Shown: positions 1 through 12,538, counted from the first letter of the stretch. The stretch: DNA of 64,000 nucleotides from Haberlea rhodopensis (GCA_907163345.1 CAJQUN010000033.1:2311788-2375787), one strand, 5' to 3'. Notes: generated from the letters alone by a model not told the origin. Made by a program: numbers and translations.

Positions 1-142
1 ATATATTTTACAAAAATAAAATTGATAGTATATAATGTTGACGTCATCACAGGTTGAACCAGCGGTTCAACCAATCAAACATGTAACCATTAAAGACACC
101 GGTTGCACATCCGATCTAGTTTTCAAAACACTGATAAAGACT

Positions 143-2875
143 CAGGGTGCTTAGACCGGATTGGTCCGGATCCGTAACGGATCAATCCGATTTTCAGTTT
201 ATTCGGATCGGAGTTGGATCAATCCGGTTCCAAACCAGATTGATCCAGTACCGATTCCTTGGCCATAGGCCACGGAACAGATCTAATCCGACGAACAGGA
301 CCCGAATGTTCGGAATGGTTCCGGACTGGACCGGTTCTGGGATTTTTAAATATATTTTTTTTGGAATTGATCATAGTTTTTTTACATGTCTAAATACCTT
401 GTTCAAATAATACATGAAATATGATGAAATAATAAATAATTTATTGAATATGAAAAGCTTAATGTAAAATATACAGCATTTGAACAATTTAAAAAAAATT
501 TATCTTACGTTTACCTTCCAGCACTCCAGTAGGCCGAAATTTTCATCTATTACGAACATCTGACCCAAGAAGTATTGTAATTCGTTTGACGTGGTAGATG
601 CAACTCCGCTTTCTCTCAGCTTCTTTCCGTGAAGACTCCTCAGCAAATTAATCCCTCAACTTCTTGACTAGATAGTGTCTTCTTCCTCATGTCCTCTCTA
701 TGATGATGACCCTTGTACTTGTTCAGAATGATACATTGCACACATTTTTGGAGAGAAAGTCTGATTGATGTCTTCAGATCGTCAACATTCTTCTTCAAAA
801 ATTGGGAGGAGTATTCAAAAAAAGTATCAAATGAGCCAATTCCTTAACTAGGATCTAAAAGTGTAGATATGCAGTGAACATGTGGAATATTTTCCCAATA
901 TTTTTTAAATTTTGCCTCCATAAGTTGAACAAATTGTGACAGATCATATATTTCTCTAAATTCAATAAATTTACAAAGCATATTAAATACAAGGGGAAGA
1001 AATAATGAGAAGTTGGATAAAAAACACCGGAAAAATGATCGGTTACTTCCTTAAAAGTAGATAACAAAATAGTACATTGAGTAACAAAAGCCCAATCAGT
1101 ATGACACAATAAATAACTATTATCACTGTCAGACATTTGATAATTATTGTAGAAAACAGTTAAAGCTTCCTCATAAGGTAAAATAGATTCTAACATGCGA
1201 TGTAAAGATTCCATCTAGTTTCGATGGGTCGTGGGAAAAGAATATACATAAGACCTTGAGTTGCACAAGTATGTTTTCATTCACGCTTAATTTGTGATTC
1301 ATGTATCCATTGACAACAAGTTTTAAGTTTTGCAATGCTATTATGTTCAGAATCTTCGTAATCAGTTTTTACATCTAAGTTAATTATATGGCATGCACAT
1401 CAACATGAAAAAAAACACTATCAAATATTGGTTTTAATTGTACTTTTAGATCACATACTGCCGATGCATTATTCGCTGCGTTGTCAAGTGTAATAGAAAA
1501 ATTTTATCTGCAATTCCATAGAACCTACAAACGTTAATAATATATCTAGCAATCAAGATACCAGTGTGAGAAGAATGTATTTCATCAAGTGATAAAATAC
1601 ATTTTTGCATGCACCAGTTATCATCAATCCAATGACAAGTAACAACAAGAAATGAAAGCTGTTTAATGTTCGTCCAAATATCAGTTGTTAAACTAATTCT
1701 GCAGTTTATAGTAGAAAGATGATCAATTAAAGATCGACGATATTCAACAAAAATATCCATACATTTTTTTCTAAGCGTGTGTCTAGAAATATGTTTAAAA
1801 CCAGGTTGGATATCAGAAGCAAATTCAATAGACCGTCTTTTTGAGATAACAAAAAAGGAAGGTTACATCTAATAACAAAATGAACTAGTGACATGCAATT
1901 TATTGCAGAGGTTAAAATAAAATTTGTGCCAGATTGAGGATTAATTTGTTGTTGAGTTGGTTCCCTACCTGTAGATTGTAGAGTAACCTCCTCAAAATCA
2001 TGTTTTTTAACTAAATGTTTCTTAAATGTTCCGGTGCCTCCAACGGAACCACCTTTTATGATTATAGGCCGTTTTACATATTTTACAAACAACAGAAGAT
2101 TATTTTGTACCTGGTATCGAAATGAACCCAAACCTTGCTTCTTTCGGGACGGTTACTCGGTGACTCGTAGCGGTCGTAGTTCCTGATTACCAGTCGGGCA
2201 TCGGATTTCGGACTTCGGCAGGTTCTACACCTTGTTCCGCTTCTTCAACATCGAAAACATCATCGAATTCGGCAAAAAAGATCGAAATTTTCTTGTACGG
2301 AGGTGAAATTGAAGGAGCACGACTACCACAACCACCAGTAGAAGAAGATGTCACCGTAATATTGAGAATATAATTAGCTCAACAAAAGCTACAAAACTAA
2401 TAAAAAAGACGATGATAACAAAATGATAATAGAATTGCAAGAATAATATTGTATGGAATAAAATTGTAATTTTATACTGAAATTAGTGGAGAAAATGATA
2501 GAGTATAAGAGTTGTTTGAGTAAGAAAGTAGGATGAAAATGGTGTTGGGTAAAGGGGTATTTATATGTTAAAAAATGTTTTTTTTTTATAATGATATCCA
2601 ACGCTACTTTATAAAAATAATGCTAGTCGTTGGGCAGCATGCTCGTTGGCACAATGGCCCTTTCCTTTTTTTTTTTTTTTTTTTAAAAAGTCATCGGTTC
2701 CGGTGTTTGGAACCGGAACCGGAACCGGTGAAGAACCGGTCCGATTTCGTTAGGACCAGAACGATCAATCAGCAGTTCCGATCCTTGGTAACCAGTCCGA
2801 TTCTGTTCAAACTCGGATCGGACTCCGGTTAACCATTTTTGGTTCCGATTAACCCTGCCCGTTAAGCATCTTGAA
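143..2875 (-). mobile_element. Decayed hAT-superfamily DNA transposon with transposase remnant
   Basis: The left end reads CAGGGTGCTTA and the right end carries TAAGCA, a degenerate inverted match to the perfect termini of the hAT element at 20023-20536. Both ends are followed inward by blocks rich in CCGGAACCGG-like words, as in that element. The flanks TAAAGACT (135-142) and TAAGAACT (about 2876-2883) resemble an eroded 8-bp target duplication, the size typical of hAT. The interior carries minus-strand transposase fragments. By inference this is an old, formerly autonomous relative of the smaller copies in the window. The exact right boundary is uncertain by a few bases. Confidence 0.7.
509..2131 (-). 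pseudogene. hAT transposase remnant (zinc finger BED / RICESLEEPER-like)
   Basis: Minus-strand fragments follow the order of a plant hAT transposase. The N-terminal piece (1727-2131) has a BED-like segment ending GTGTFKKHLVKKH; the preceding CxxC pair (CKICK) lies in a neighbouring frame, so a frameshift separates them. The middle piece (1446-1760) has SLTTDIWTN and HWIDDNWCMQK, the usual catalytic-domain block. The next piece (855-1214) has the insertion-domain words W, TTILLSTF-like and VTDHFSGVFYPTS. The last piece (about 509-590) ends with LQYFLGQMFVIDENFGLLE, typical of the C-terminal dimerisation region. Several frames and stops are involved, so no full-length protein is made. In an intact element this enzyme would cut and paste the transposon. 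Confidence 0.8.
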
Positions 2876-2883
2876 TAAGAACT

Positions 2884-3907
2884 ACCCGAACGAAATGGTC
2901 CAAAGGTAGAGCGAAGAAAAGTGCAATATCGTAACCAAGGGAAAGATAGGACCACCACGATCAAACTAGGTCCCTCGTCCTCTATGTTTAATGGCATGTT
3001 CTTAAGTTAAACAATCACGTTCAGCAATTTTGAATAATTAAAGTAATTTATTAAAAAATATATATAATTACATTACAGATATACCATAAAATAAATTCCA
3101 TTTTGATAATACGTGATATGTTTTCTTAACAATATAACAAAGAAAACACAGGTTAAATTGGTGCGGCTAAAGAAACAATACCATTAAAAATAATTCAAAT
3201 ATTTATACAAACTTTTGGTGTGATTCTATATAATCCTAATTTTTTTTAATATTTGAATGAAAAAAACAAAAAACTAAATTGTATTTGCATTAATTTATTT
3301 TTTTAATATTTTTTTGTTCGATTATGTATGTCAAATATACAATTATAGTAAATATAAAAAAATATAAACTACTAAAAAAAATACTTGTTTCTCAATTAAG
3401 AATTCTGTTCCAATTTAAAATGGCATGAAATGATCTTTAAATTTAAAAATATTCTCGATAAATATATTTAATAGCAATATATTCTTAAATTTTAATTTAT
3501 TATATAATTAATTTATTTGCTATCATATACGTATGTATCTGAGGAAGAAACTAAAATTGGGGTGGCCCCCGTAAGTGTAGTCATATCATTGTTGACTTTT
3601 CACTACGTCACACCTAACATCACATCTCCTCCCTACTCTAATCTACTTTTTTTCTCCATCACAAATATCAAAATATTGCATCCTATTTTGTTTGTATTTA
3701 CTATTTAGGATTAAATTTAATAAATAAATCCCTATTTTAATTTTTTTTTTCAAAAGAATTTGAACATTGAAGATAGTTTTCTATGCTTGTGTGAATATCA
3801 ACTTTTATAAATAGTAATATTTTGAATCATCTTAACTCAAACTCTGTTGGACCGATACTAACACTGAGAGACGTAAATGACACCCTCTTTTATTCGAAAC
3901 GCCTCGT
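2884..3907. other. AT-rich intergenic stretch
   Basis: Long A and T runs and no open frame with a recognisable motif. I see nothing functional here. Confidence 0.5.
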
Positions 3908-3955
3908 GTGTCTCGGCCATTGTAGCACATGTGTCGCCCAGGGGCATAAGGGGTC
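3908..3955 (-). other. Nuclear plastid-DNA fragment: part of 16S rRNA
   Basis: Read on the minus strand, this stretch matches the conserved 16S rRNA segment around CTGGGCGACACA and GTGCTACAATGGCC, preceded by CCCCTTATGCCC. The GGCGACACA form is the plastid version as I remember it; the mitochondrial form reads GGCTACACA. There is one extra C and about two substitutions. The match stops abruptly on both sides, so this is a fragment of roughly 48 bases and not a working rRNA gene. Confidence 0.7.
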
Positions 3956-5106
3956 TGAAAAGGGATAACTGAGAAGTCTTTGTTCCAGTAGTTCAGCTGT
4001 ATTTGCACGTCCTTTCGGTCCTCTTTGATCTCTTGCTACTAGCTATGCTCGTATCCCATCATCGACATATATCATTAAACATAGAGGTCATTAATCAGAC
4101 TGCAATTTTTTAAAAATTCTGAATAATTATTTGGGTGTTAGATTTCTCTTTCAAACAACAATAGAATTTTAAATGCAATTTTTTTTAAAAAAAAAACTTG
4201 AAACGATTAACTTAATGTTTCTAAGTTTGAGTATGTAAGACAATATTACAATATATTACTGTCAAAAATATATTAGTTATAGCAACTCATTATCACAATT
4301 ATCAGATACATATTTTTAAACACTTAATCATGATTTGAACATCTTATTAACAAACAAAGCTGATCGATGAAGATAACATTGAGTACATACAGGTTTAACA
4401 TTATATATAAAAATCTGTATATAATTTAGAAAAAATAAAAAAGAAGATTACAAAATTTGAGAGCATTAGTATTTTCACTGAAGAGAGGTAACAATACACT
4501 GCAATTCAGTGGCAGTGTAAAATGTGCATTTTACACCAAAATAGTAAGTGAAAATCTGGAAGATATGGCTGTTAAAAATCGCTTTCCATAATTAATACTA
4601 TCACAGTTACATACACTCAGTAAAACTGACCTAATACTTAATAATATACTCCTTGATTCCCATGACGAATTCAACTCGAAAACAATGAAATAATTATTGA
4701 GTTTTTCCATTTTATTATTATATAAATCAAGAATACCGCATCTGTTTGTTGAGTATATTCCCACACAATATCATTAAGAATATTTACGATGTAAGAATGA
4801 ATTTATCACATAGGGTGGCCAAGAATATTTTCATGGAATGACAAATTTTTTGATCTCTGGCTACTATTTTCTCTCCTAAAAATATTAATTTTAATATTGA
4901 TCTTAAACATAAAATCTCTACTGTTTTGGTGCTTTAAGGTCTTAATTTAGTTTTCTATTTCTTAATTTATACAAAAATATCAGTATAATATAAAAATGAT
5001 AAATTGCACATATTCAATATGCATCATTACCTTCACTAATTTATAAGTTAAAAAATAATTTTGTCGTATGTATGTATATAATAAAATTTTATAGTGAGGA
5101 AGTTGT

Positions 5107-5148
<42 letters not shown>

Positions 5149-7135
5149 TTTTGATAAATATACGAGTAATATTATATTAATTAGAGGCGAAAATATTTGT
5201 GCATGGCATGCATGTATCTCATCACCAATCCCATCCAAAGAAGTGAGACTGATTGATGCTTTCAGATTTTGACGCGTCATTCTCCCACCCATTTTCACGG
5301 AAAATTCTTATATGAATCGGATGAACTTATACACCAATATATATCAATAAATATATATATATATATGTTTCATGTTTGTATACGTGTTGGCTAAGTCCAT
5401 CTGATGTATAGAAAAATTTCTTCATTTATATGAAATATTATATTCCGAAGCTGAGATTTCTTCAAAGCGCTGCTTGGGGTAGCATTAAAAAAATCCTATT
5501 TTCAGATACCAATCCAGGATTTTATATCAAATCAAATAATTGCTACAATTATTTTGATATTTTATTAAAAAATATAATGTCTTAAATAGAAATTGAAAAG
5601 GCCCCCTTTTCCCAAAGTGTTTTTAGGGGTTTGAAAACGGAGACTGTGTTTAATATATTACTTTTAACAAAATAGACCAAAAATCTCCTCCAATCTGGCT
5701 CCTATTTTTGGCTGTTTCGTAATTTTTTTTTTCTTTCCAAAATAAATTACCCCTCTGTACTGTTTAGTTTTGGCATTTTTTGTAGCAAAGTGTAGTCTCC
5801 ACTGTGAATTAGGCTATTTTTATTGGAATTGTAAATTCCAATTGCATGGATAAAATCAAATTTTCGATTATGAAATCTTACAAATTTAAAATTGCACACG
5901 AATGACATTGGTTTTCTTTTTTCTTTTTTACACCTATATTTAAGTTTATTTTTTAAAGATAAATTCGTCAAGCAATTTTTTGTTTGTTTGTTTCACTTAC
6001 ATTCAATTTTAACTTTATTTTTTTTAAAAAAATTAATCAATGGAAAATGTATAAAAATATTATATTCTTTTAATTTTGGATCATTAATTGAAAAAATATC
6101 TTACTTTAATTAGTTTTAAAAAGAAAGAATCAAGTTACGACATTATAGTACAAATCAACCTATACTATTTAATGCTTTATTATAAATATAAATAGAATAT
6201 AATAAAATATTGAGTGAGTTATTAATTGAAATTTAGGTGAATTGCAGGAATAAAAATTTGAAATTGTTGAATGATATAATTGTAAAAGTCATTGATGTTA
6301 CAATATTTTTTGACCTTTTAAAATTTTTTTGTCCTCTTTTTTTATTTTAATATTTATTGACTATTTATCAAATTTTTTGCGTCCGTCCCTCCAAGCATAC
6401 CTCGGTCTTTGGACCTAAATTCACTAAAAATGTGAACTTTTCATATATGTAATGTTTAAACTAAAATATAATTCTCTAGTTTTGAAGATTCGCAATTTGT
6501 ATTATTGTTAATTTTTTAATGAATTTTTATTTTTTTTAATAAAAAAGTTGACTTTTGAACATTTGGGGAATTAAATAATTTAGCTGATTACACGAATTGT
6601 ATCGCACGCAAATAAGTGTTAAAAGAGAAAAGAACAAAAGATGAACAACCCAGGATTCGAACATTTAATGACGACAACCTGAACTCAGCCGCCGGCGCAT
6701 TGTAGTACGAGCCACCGCGGACCCATCACCCCAGGTGTAAAAAAAACTGTACAAATGACAATATATCACCCCACCTTTTGTTTAGCGTGAACATTTGGTT
6801 AACCCACCTGGTGCGCAGTTTGCACACTGCACACAGTTTCAGTAACCGTGGTCCATGTGTACGTGCCTACAGTTGCTGCCGGTTGAATGGACCACATACT
6901 TCTCTCAGCCGTTGATTACTAATGGGCTAGTAATTGGGCCTATTTCATGATAAATTTGGCCCAACTTGTTTTGAGCCGAGCCCCACATATATGATAAAAT
7001 TGGAAAACGGTTCACGGCTTTTCAGTTCGGTGTAATTACATTCCTTATTTGTATCTTTCCCATTCATATATTATTTTGGTATGTTTTCTTCTTTTATTTT
7101 TTTTATTATTACGGGAGGGAAGTTTTTGTTAATTA
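3956..7135. other. AT-rich intergenic stretch
   Basis: No gene is recognised. It contains a TA microsatellite (5110-5145), a shorter TA run near 5350-5365, and at 6650-6730 a short GC-richer patch whose minus strand contains GTTCGAATCC, a good Pol III B-box word, with no convincing tRNA fold around it. Confidence 0.5.
5110..5145. repeat. (TA)n microsatellite
   Basis: About 18 uninterrupted TA units. Confidence 0.95.
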
Positions 7136-7632
7136 TAAGCTCAAACGACCTCAGCCCGTTTGGCCCTCCTCCATGAGGGTTGGACCCGAGGCGAGCCATG
7201 GTTTGTGGTGGGCCAGCCCGCCAAAATTTAAATAAAAAAAACTTCACATTAGAGTTCCAATTGAAGTTGTCGTTCCCGGAACTTGCTTCAAGTTTTATCT
7301 AGACATTAATCCTACTACTAGAAATAATTGAATAGAGAATATGTAATTTTTTACTCAATTTTGAAATACATATTGCAACTTTTCAGCACGACCAAGTGAA
7401 AATATGTAGTAGATCGGATTCTTCAATGTGATATTGATTTTCAATTTATTAATTGGGGGTGAAAAAGGAATAACCAATATTGTTTTAAAAAAGGCTAGAC
7501 ATGCGGGCCAACGCACCAAAACCTGTAGCCCGTTTAGGCCTAGGCGGGCCAAAAAAATGCGGGTACAACCAATTTATTTGTTAGCTTGGGTTGGGCCAGG
7601 CCCACTGACCTAACCAATTTTGACAGCTGCCC
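7136..7632. repeat. Miniature-element-like repeat with GGGCC-rich ends
   Basis: Two GC-rich blocks (7145-7220 and 7500-7610) containing GGGCCAGCCCG-like words flank an AT-rich centre. The right end reads TTTTGACAGCTGCCC, similar to the TAGAGCTGTCAAAA ends seen near 11395 and 33895. No clean target duplication is visible. It is probably a degenerate hAT-type miniature element. Confidence 0.45.
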
Positions 7633-8338
7633 TTTGGTGTCTTTTTGGTATGTTTTCAATGTTATATAGTTTGTTATTTTAAAATATTTAAAATATTATG
7701 AGATTGTTAAAAGTATTTAAGATTTTTTTTAAAGAACATCCTATAATACGTTTAAGTATTCTATTAAAATCACTACAACATTAAAATTATAATTTGTTTT
7801 GACTAATTTTATCTTAGATATCTTCTAAATTTTTAGAATTTGTAAAAGAGTAAAAAATATTTCGTAACGTAAACCATTCATTAAATTGCGTATCAATACA
7901 TGTGCTTTTAATAATGCCTTATTTCGTACTTCTTTATCCAATTTAAATTTTTGGTACATAGAAGGTTATAAAGGTCATTTAATTATTGCTTTCATTTTTT
8001 TCATTTATTTAATCTATGATTTTTTTTAAATATTCTAATTTTATAATTATTTTAATTCAAGTGTGCAGTTCGTAGATGATATTTTACAGCTGATGATGTG
8101 CTATAAAATGACTAAGAATTATGGGTCGGGTACTCGATACCCGAAAATATTTGCCCACCCACTAAGCGCTGCTGACTATATCGATTATATCTCATGGTTC
8201 GCACATTGAAACAACGTGCTTCCAAAGGGATTGGATATCCAACTCAATTTACTACAAGTCATATGGTTAGTGGACTAGATTCATAGGTTTACTTGACGAA
8301 AATATGTCTTACTTGACGAAAATATGTCTATAAGAGTC
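7633..8338. other. Intergenic stretch with a partial repeat
   Basis: AT-rich. A short block at about 8120-8160 (GGGTCGGGTACTCGATACCCG and GCCCACCC) matches the end of the hAT element at 10036-10972, so it is a fragment of that family. A 20-base word (ACTTGACGAAAATATGTCT plus one base) is duplicated in tandem at 8291-8330. Confidence 0.5.
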
Positions 8339-9898
8339 TGTTGGTGCAAAGCTGAAACAACAGTAGCAAGATTATAACATATGTGGTAATTCAACCATAA
8401 CTTTCAGGTCGATTATCGAATTCAGTATGGGTTACAAAAATAAGACAAATATCTACAAATCATATTCAAAAGTCAAAGACTAAATCCTAAGTTAAGATGG
8501 TCAAAAAGATTATGCAAATATCGTACTATGCAGACAAAATCAGCAAACTTACAGCAGGTGTATCGTCTCGTATTTCGTGCATAACTCTTTCATAGGAACT
8601 CCAAATTGAGTGATTCTTGATTCCTTAGAAAGCTATGAAAAAATTGCTACAACTTTCATATTGATCATTTTCCCATAAATCAATTAATCAAGGGTCATAA
8701 TCAAGAGAAAATATCAGCAAACTTCGGACATCAATGTTGGCACCTACTCTACCGGAGCCTTTGTAAGTAGACCTACTCAACAGAGCCTTTGCAAGTAGGT
8801 ACCTTACTTGAGCCCTTGACAAGTAGACTACCCCGTTGAAGCATTTGATATGTAGACTACCCTGCTAAAATCTTTGACAAGTAGATGTACTCTATCAGAG
8901 CTGTTGCAAGTAGACATACTCTTTCGGACTCCTTCCAAGTAGACCTACCTTACCGGACAAAATATAGCAGACTTCAGAAACCGCCCTAAACAAGAATATG
9001 ACATTTGGAAGCTCGGGAAACTTACCAAAACTCTCACAACAACTATATTCTTATCTCTAACGTAAATATCATTATTTGGGGCTACATATACAAGACTTGA
9101 GAGCTCAAAAATAGTTGATTGAAGATCAATTCAAGCATTCCAAAGCAAACACACTTGAGATTCAAAATGGAAAACTTCAAAGACACACTCCGTTAAATGA
9201 AGAGCACAACCCATATTCTTAGTCACATCTTCCTTGGTGTATCAGATCAATTGATGGATCATTTTTGCCTTTATATTCATTATATTCCTTGTATTTGAGA
9301 GCTTAATAGAAGTTGAATATCATTGTAAAATATGATGATTTACCAGAACTGGGTGAGATAGTCTTTGCATATGAGACTTTAAACAACATGAATCTGTGTG
9401 AGCTATGTGGACTATGAGTTTAGGCTATATATGTGGTATTATCATAAGTGGATTGTACATGTTTGATTGTAAACCAAACATTCTAGTGTATCCTTCCATT
9501 TGATGAATAATGAGAGACGTATAAGGATTACACCAACTTCGAACTTCCATAAATAAATGCTTGTATATTTACCATGTTGCATTTATTTACATTACTGTTT
9601 TAGTTAGCATTGTTGAAGCATTTTATGTGCTTGATAAGACACCAAAGTGTAGTTCATTAAGTGTTTGATAAAATGCTTCAACCAAATTATTTTACATATT
9701 TACTTGCACACCTTTAAAATGATTTTCAAATGATTATTCGGTTATAGAGTATGTTATGTCGAGTGTCTTCTGCTCGGTTTTGAAACGAAATTCGATATAA
9801 TCTCTCGGTGCAATTATCTCAAGGACACGAGCTATTGAACTTCAAGTTGGTTGAACTCGGATGTTGATTGCCCACCCATCCCCGAATCGATCCTAACA
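8339..9898 (+). repeat. Possible solo LTR (copia-type)
   Basis: It starts TGTTGGTGC and ends GATCCTAACA, giving TG...CA ends. The last ten bases match the LTR ends of the copia element at 16590-22195 read on its own strand. An internal array of GTAGAC units recalls the GTAGAC-rich part of those LTRs. No target duplication is found (GAGTC before, ATATA after) and no primer-binding site follows, so the boundaries are provisional. Confidence 0.45.
8741..8958. repeat. Tandem array of 28-29 bp units
   Basis: About eight diverged copies of a unit beginning GTAGACCTACTC and ending CCTTTGCAA run head to tail. Period and phase are regular (28 or 29), while the sequence differs by several bases between copies. 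Confidence 0.8.
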
Positions 9899-10035
9899 AT
9901 ATATGGAGATTGAAACACTGGTCGTAATTACGATCGATGTCATATGAGCTACAAGTCATCTGCCTCTCAAACACATATCTTTTTGTAAGAAACTCTTAAG
10001 CACATATTTGAGATGGCAATGTGGTGTCAAATACG

Positions 10036-10972
10036 TAGAGGTGGGCAAATTGTGTCGGGTATCGGGTACCCGACCCAATCCAATAGGGTCGGGTATTTTA
10101 AAAAAAATGGATATCGGATAACCTGAACCCAAAAATATTTTGTCGGGTTGGTGTCGGGTTTCAAAATTATTACCCAAAAATATTTTCGGTTACCCGAAAT
10201 TCACCACCTGAAAATTTGACCCAGTTGTTTTTTTTGTATTTTGTCTTTAGATGTTTAACTTAACTGAGTCTTAACTTTCAAAACCCTAATGAATAAATTC
10301 AATTGGCTGCCTCACAATCTCACATTCTCACTCACGCTGCTCGTCGTCCGTCATTCCTTGCCCTCGTCTCGTCGTCCACCCAATACCCTACCCTCGCCTC
10401 GTCTGTCCAACAGCCAACGCCGTCTACCAAACGACAGATCGCTCTACCAAGACATATATTTTTGATTTTTTTAACAGATTGTTTACAGCAAACAAATAGG
10501 TATGGAGAATGAGATTAATTACATAATATCGTAGGATGTTTTGACAGATTGTTGATTCTTCCATGAGCAGTGCTTGGAAATTTGAAATTCTAAGTCATAT
10601 TACAAATTTCCAAGCAATGCTTGGTTTACATGATGTTTTCACGGTGCTTGATTTCTTCTGAAAGTATAAGTATATGATGTTTGCACCATGGTTATTTTTA
10701 ATGAGATTATAGTCCATGAGTTTCATTTTTTGTGATACAAAGTTCTGAATTTGAAATTAATTGCTAATTTCTATTTTCTGAATTTGTAAGATTCGGTTGT
10801 TATTTTACGAGCTTGGTGGAAGTAAAATTTTAGAGATTCTCAAGAAGATCTACATTAAAAAAAGTAATATTTGCTCTCAAATTTCGGGTACCCGATACAA
10901 ACCTGACAACTTTTGGGTAACCGACCCGAAAAAATCTGAACCCTGACAAACCCGACCCGACGACCACCCCTA
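10036..10972. mobile_element. Non-autonomous hAT element, 937 bp
   Basis: The ends are TAGAGGTGGGC and ACCACCCCTA. The 8-bp flanks CAAATACG (10028-10035) and CATATACG (10973-10980) differ at one base, consistent with an hAT target duplication. GGGTACCCGA blocks sit just inside both ends in inverted orientation. The interior (about 10280-10500) is GC-richer and has a short open frame of 69 codons starting with a non-ATG codon and no recognised domain; it may be captured host sequence. No transposase is visible. Confidence 0.75.
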
Positions 10973-10980
10973 CATATACG

Positions 10981-11803
10981 TACTAGATAAAAGATATATA
11001 TGAAAAATTTCCAGCTTTGACCAACACAAGTGTGAAGTGTGAAGCTCATCCCAGACTTGAGTGAAGCACAAAGAAACAAATAAACCACGTTGCTATTTAA
11101 GTACTTAAAACCAAATAACATTTCAATTAAATGAACTAATCCAAATTTCACACGCAACTTTTAAATCAAATTAGTAGCTTGCAAAAATATATTATTGATG
11201 ACGGGAGAATTCAGTTATGGCTGATTTTAAATTTGATAGTGGAATTTTCAATATTTGGGTACACGATTAAATCTCATGTTTTTAAAAATTATAAAATTTT
11301 AAATTATCTTAGTTCACGTGGAGATGGTCTTATAATTGAATCTTACTGCATCCGCAGTGATTGGATCAAAATTAGATATATCCGTTACATATAGAGCTGT
11401 CAAAACAGGTTACGATCGTTTGGACCCACCTCCAAAAGCAAAAAAAAATCCCAACTCCAGATGTCCAACCCGTCAAAAAATAAAATAAAAATATAATTTT
11501 ATAGATTTAATGAATTGTAATTATTAAATAAATTATATGTTAATTAATTAATACAATTTTATTGTATATTAATAATTTGATTGAAATGCAGGCCATCCCT
11601 CAATCCATCAACCCACACAAGTTGGTCAGTTTAGACCGGTCTTAAAATAGATTGGAAAATTCTCATGGATCAAATCAATGATTTTGTCTTAGCTACCCCT
11701 ATGAGGTACTACCCTATGGAGTAGATCTACCATACATTGAGAATATCTCAATAAAAAATATTATTAATATATGGTGGATTTACCCCATAGGGTGGTGACC
11801 CAC
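10981..11803. other. Intergenic stretch with degenerate repeats
   Basis: AT-rich. A block from about 11395 begins TAGAGCTGTCAAAACAGG, the same start as a repeat at 33895, and decays into AT-rich DNA by about 11650. At 11700-11792 a palindrome-like segment pairs ACCCTATGGAGTAGATCTACC with GGTGGATTTACCCCATAGGGT; a diverged relative lies at about 40440-40530. Confidence 0.5.
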
Positions 11804-11942
11804 ATGATAGCCAAGCCAAGACCCAAATCAATGGACCAAAAATGAATCTTGTCACAAACATAGTGTAGCCACCCCATATGATAGCCAAGCCAAGACCCAA
11901 ATCAATGGACCAAAAATGAATCTTGTCACAAACATAGTGTAG
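11804..11942. repeat. Tandem duplication, period 74 bp
   Basis: The block beginning ATGATAGCCAAGCCAAGACC and ending CACAAACATAGTGTAG occurs at 11804-11868 and again, virtually unchanged, at 11878-11942. The near-identity suggests a recent duplication. Confidence 0.9.
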
Positions 11943-11949
11943 TTTGAAC

Positions 11950-12097
11950 GGTTTGTTTGATGATGCCCTTAAGGGTAGTGCCCTTAGGGGCATCATCACC
12001 ATTTTCGAATCTTTTTTTAAAAAAGAAAAAAAGATTCCATATGGATGGTGGATGATGCCCTTGAGGGCAGTGCCCTAAGGGCAGCAACAATGAAACC
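11950..12097. mobile_element. Mutator-like miniature foldback element, 148 bp
   Basis: The element begins GGTTTGTTTGATGATGCCC and ends with the near-inverse GGGCAGCAACAATGAAACC; the arms pair through to an A/T-rich loop. It is flanked by perfect 9-bp direct repeats AGTTTGAAC (11941-11949 and 12098-12106). A 9-bp duplication is characteristic of Mutator-like elements. A related copy is at 30763-30914. Confidence 0.8.
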
Positions 12098-12538
12098 AGT
12101 TTGAACTAGCGATGTATTTAATAGTGTTGCATCATGTGCCACGTATTATGTAGTACACCATTTTACCTACAAAAGTACTGGAAATAGGTAGACCTATGTT
12201 TTTGTGAATTGAAGTTTGACACAACATCGGACTTAATTTCAGATAATTTATTTTAAGATGGTGTAAGAAATCCTAAAAATTGAGAATACCTATACGAAAC
12301 AATTTTAAGCGCGTGGTATTTCTCTAGCCAATCATTCATTCATAGTAGGATTCTGTCATTCAAGATAATAGCAGACAACCCAGACCCGGGTTTACTTAAA
12401 CCTCCTCTCTTGTACTCGTGCCATGCAAAATCAGCAAAACACCAAAATATTGACATCTTCAATTTCCAGCACTTAAATCTTGTGGCCTTAAAACTCCAAA
12501 ACGCACAAAAAAAAAAAAACCCATAAAATCCTCTTCTT

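Noticed and set aside
6640..6740. tRNA or SINE on the minus strand (B-box-like GTTCGAATCC)
   Set aside because: No matching A box at the right distance and no cloverleaf could be drawn; a 10-base word is too little.
8111..8165. Separate hAT element at 8.1 kb
   Set aside because: Only one terminal block of the 10036-10972 family is present, so it is described as a fragment.
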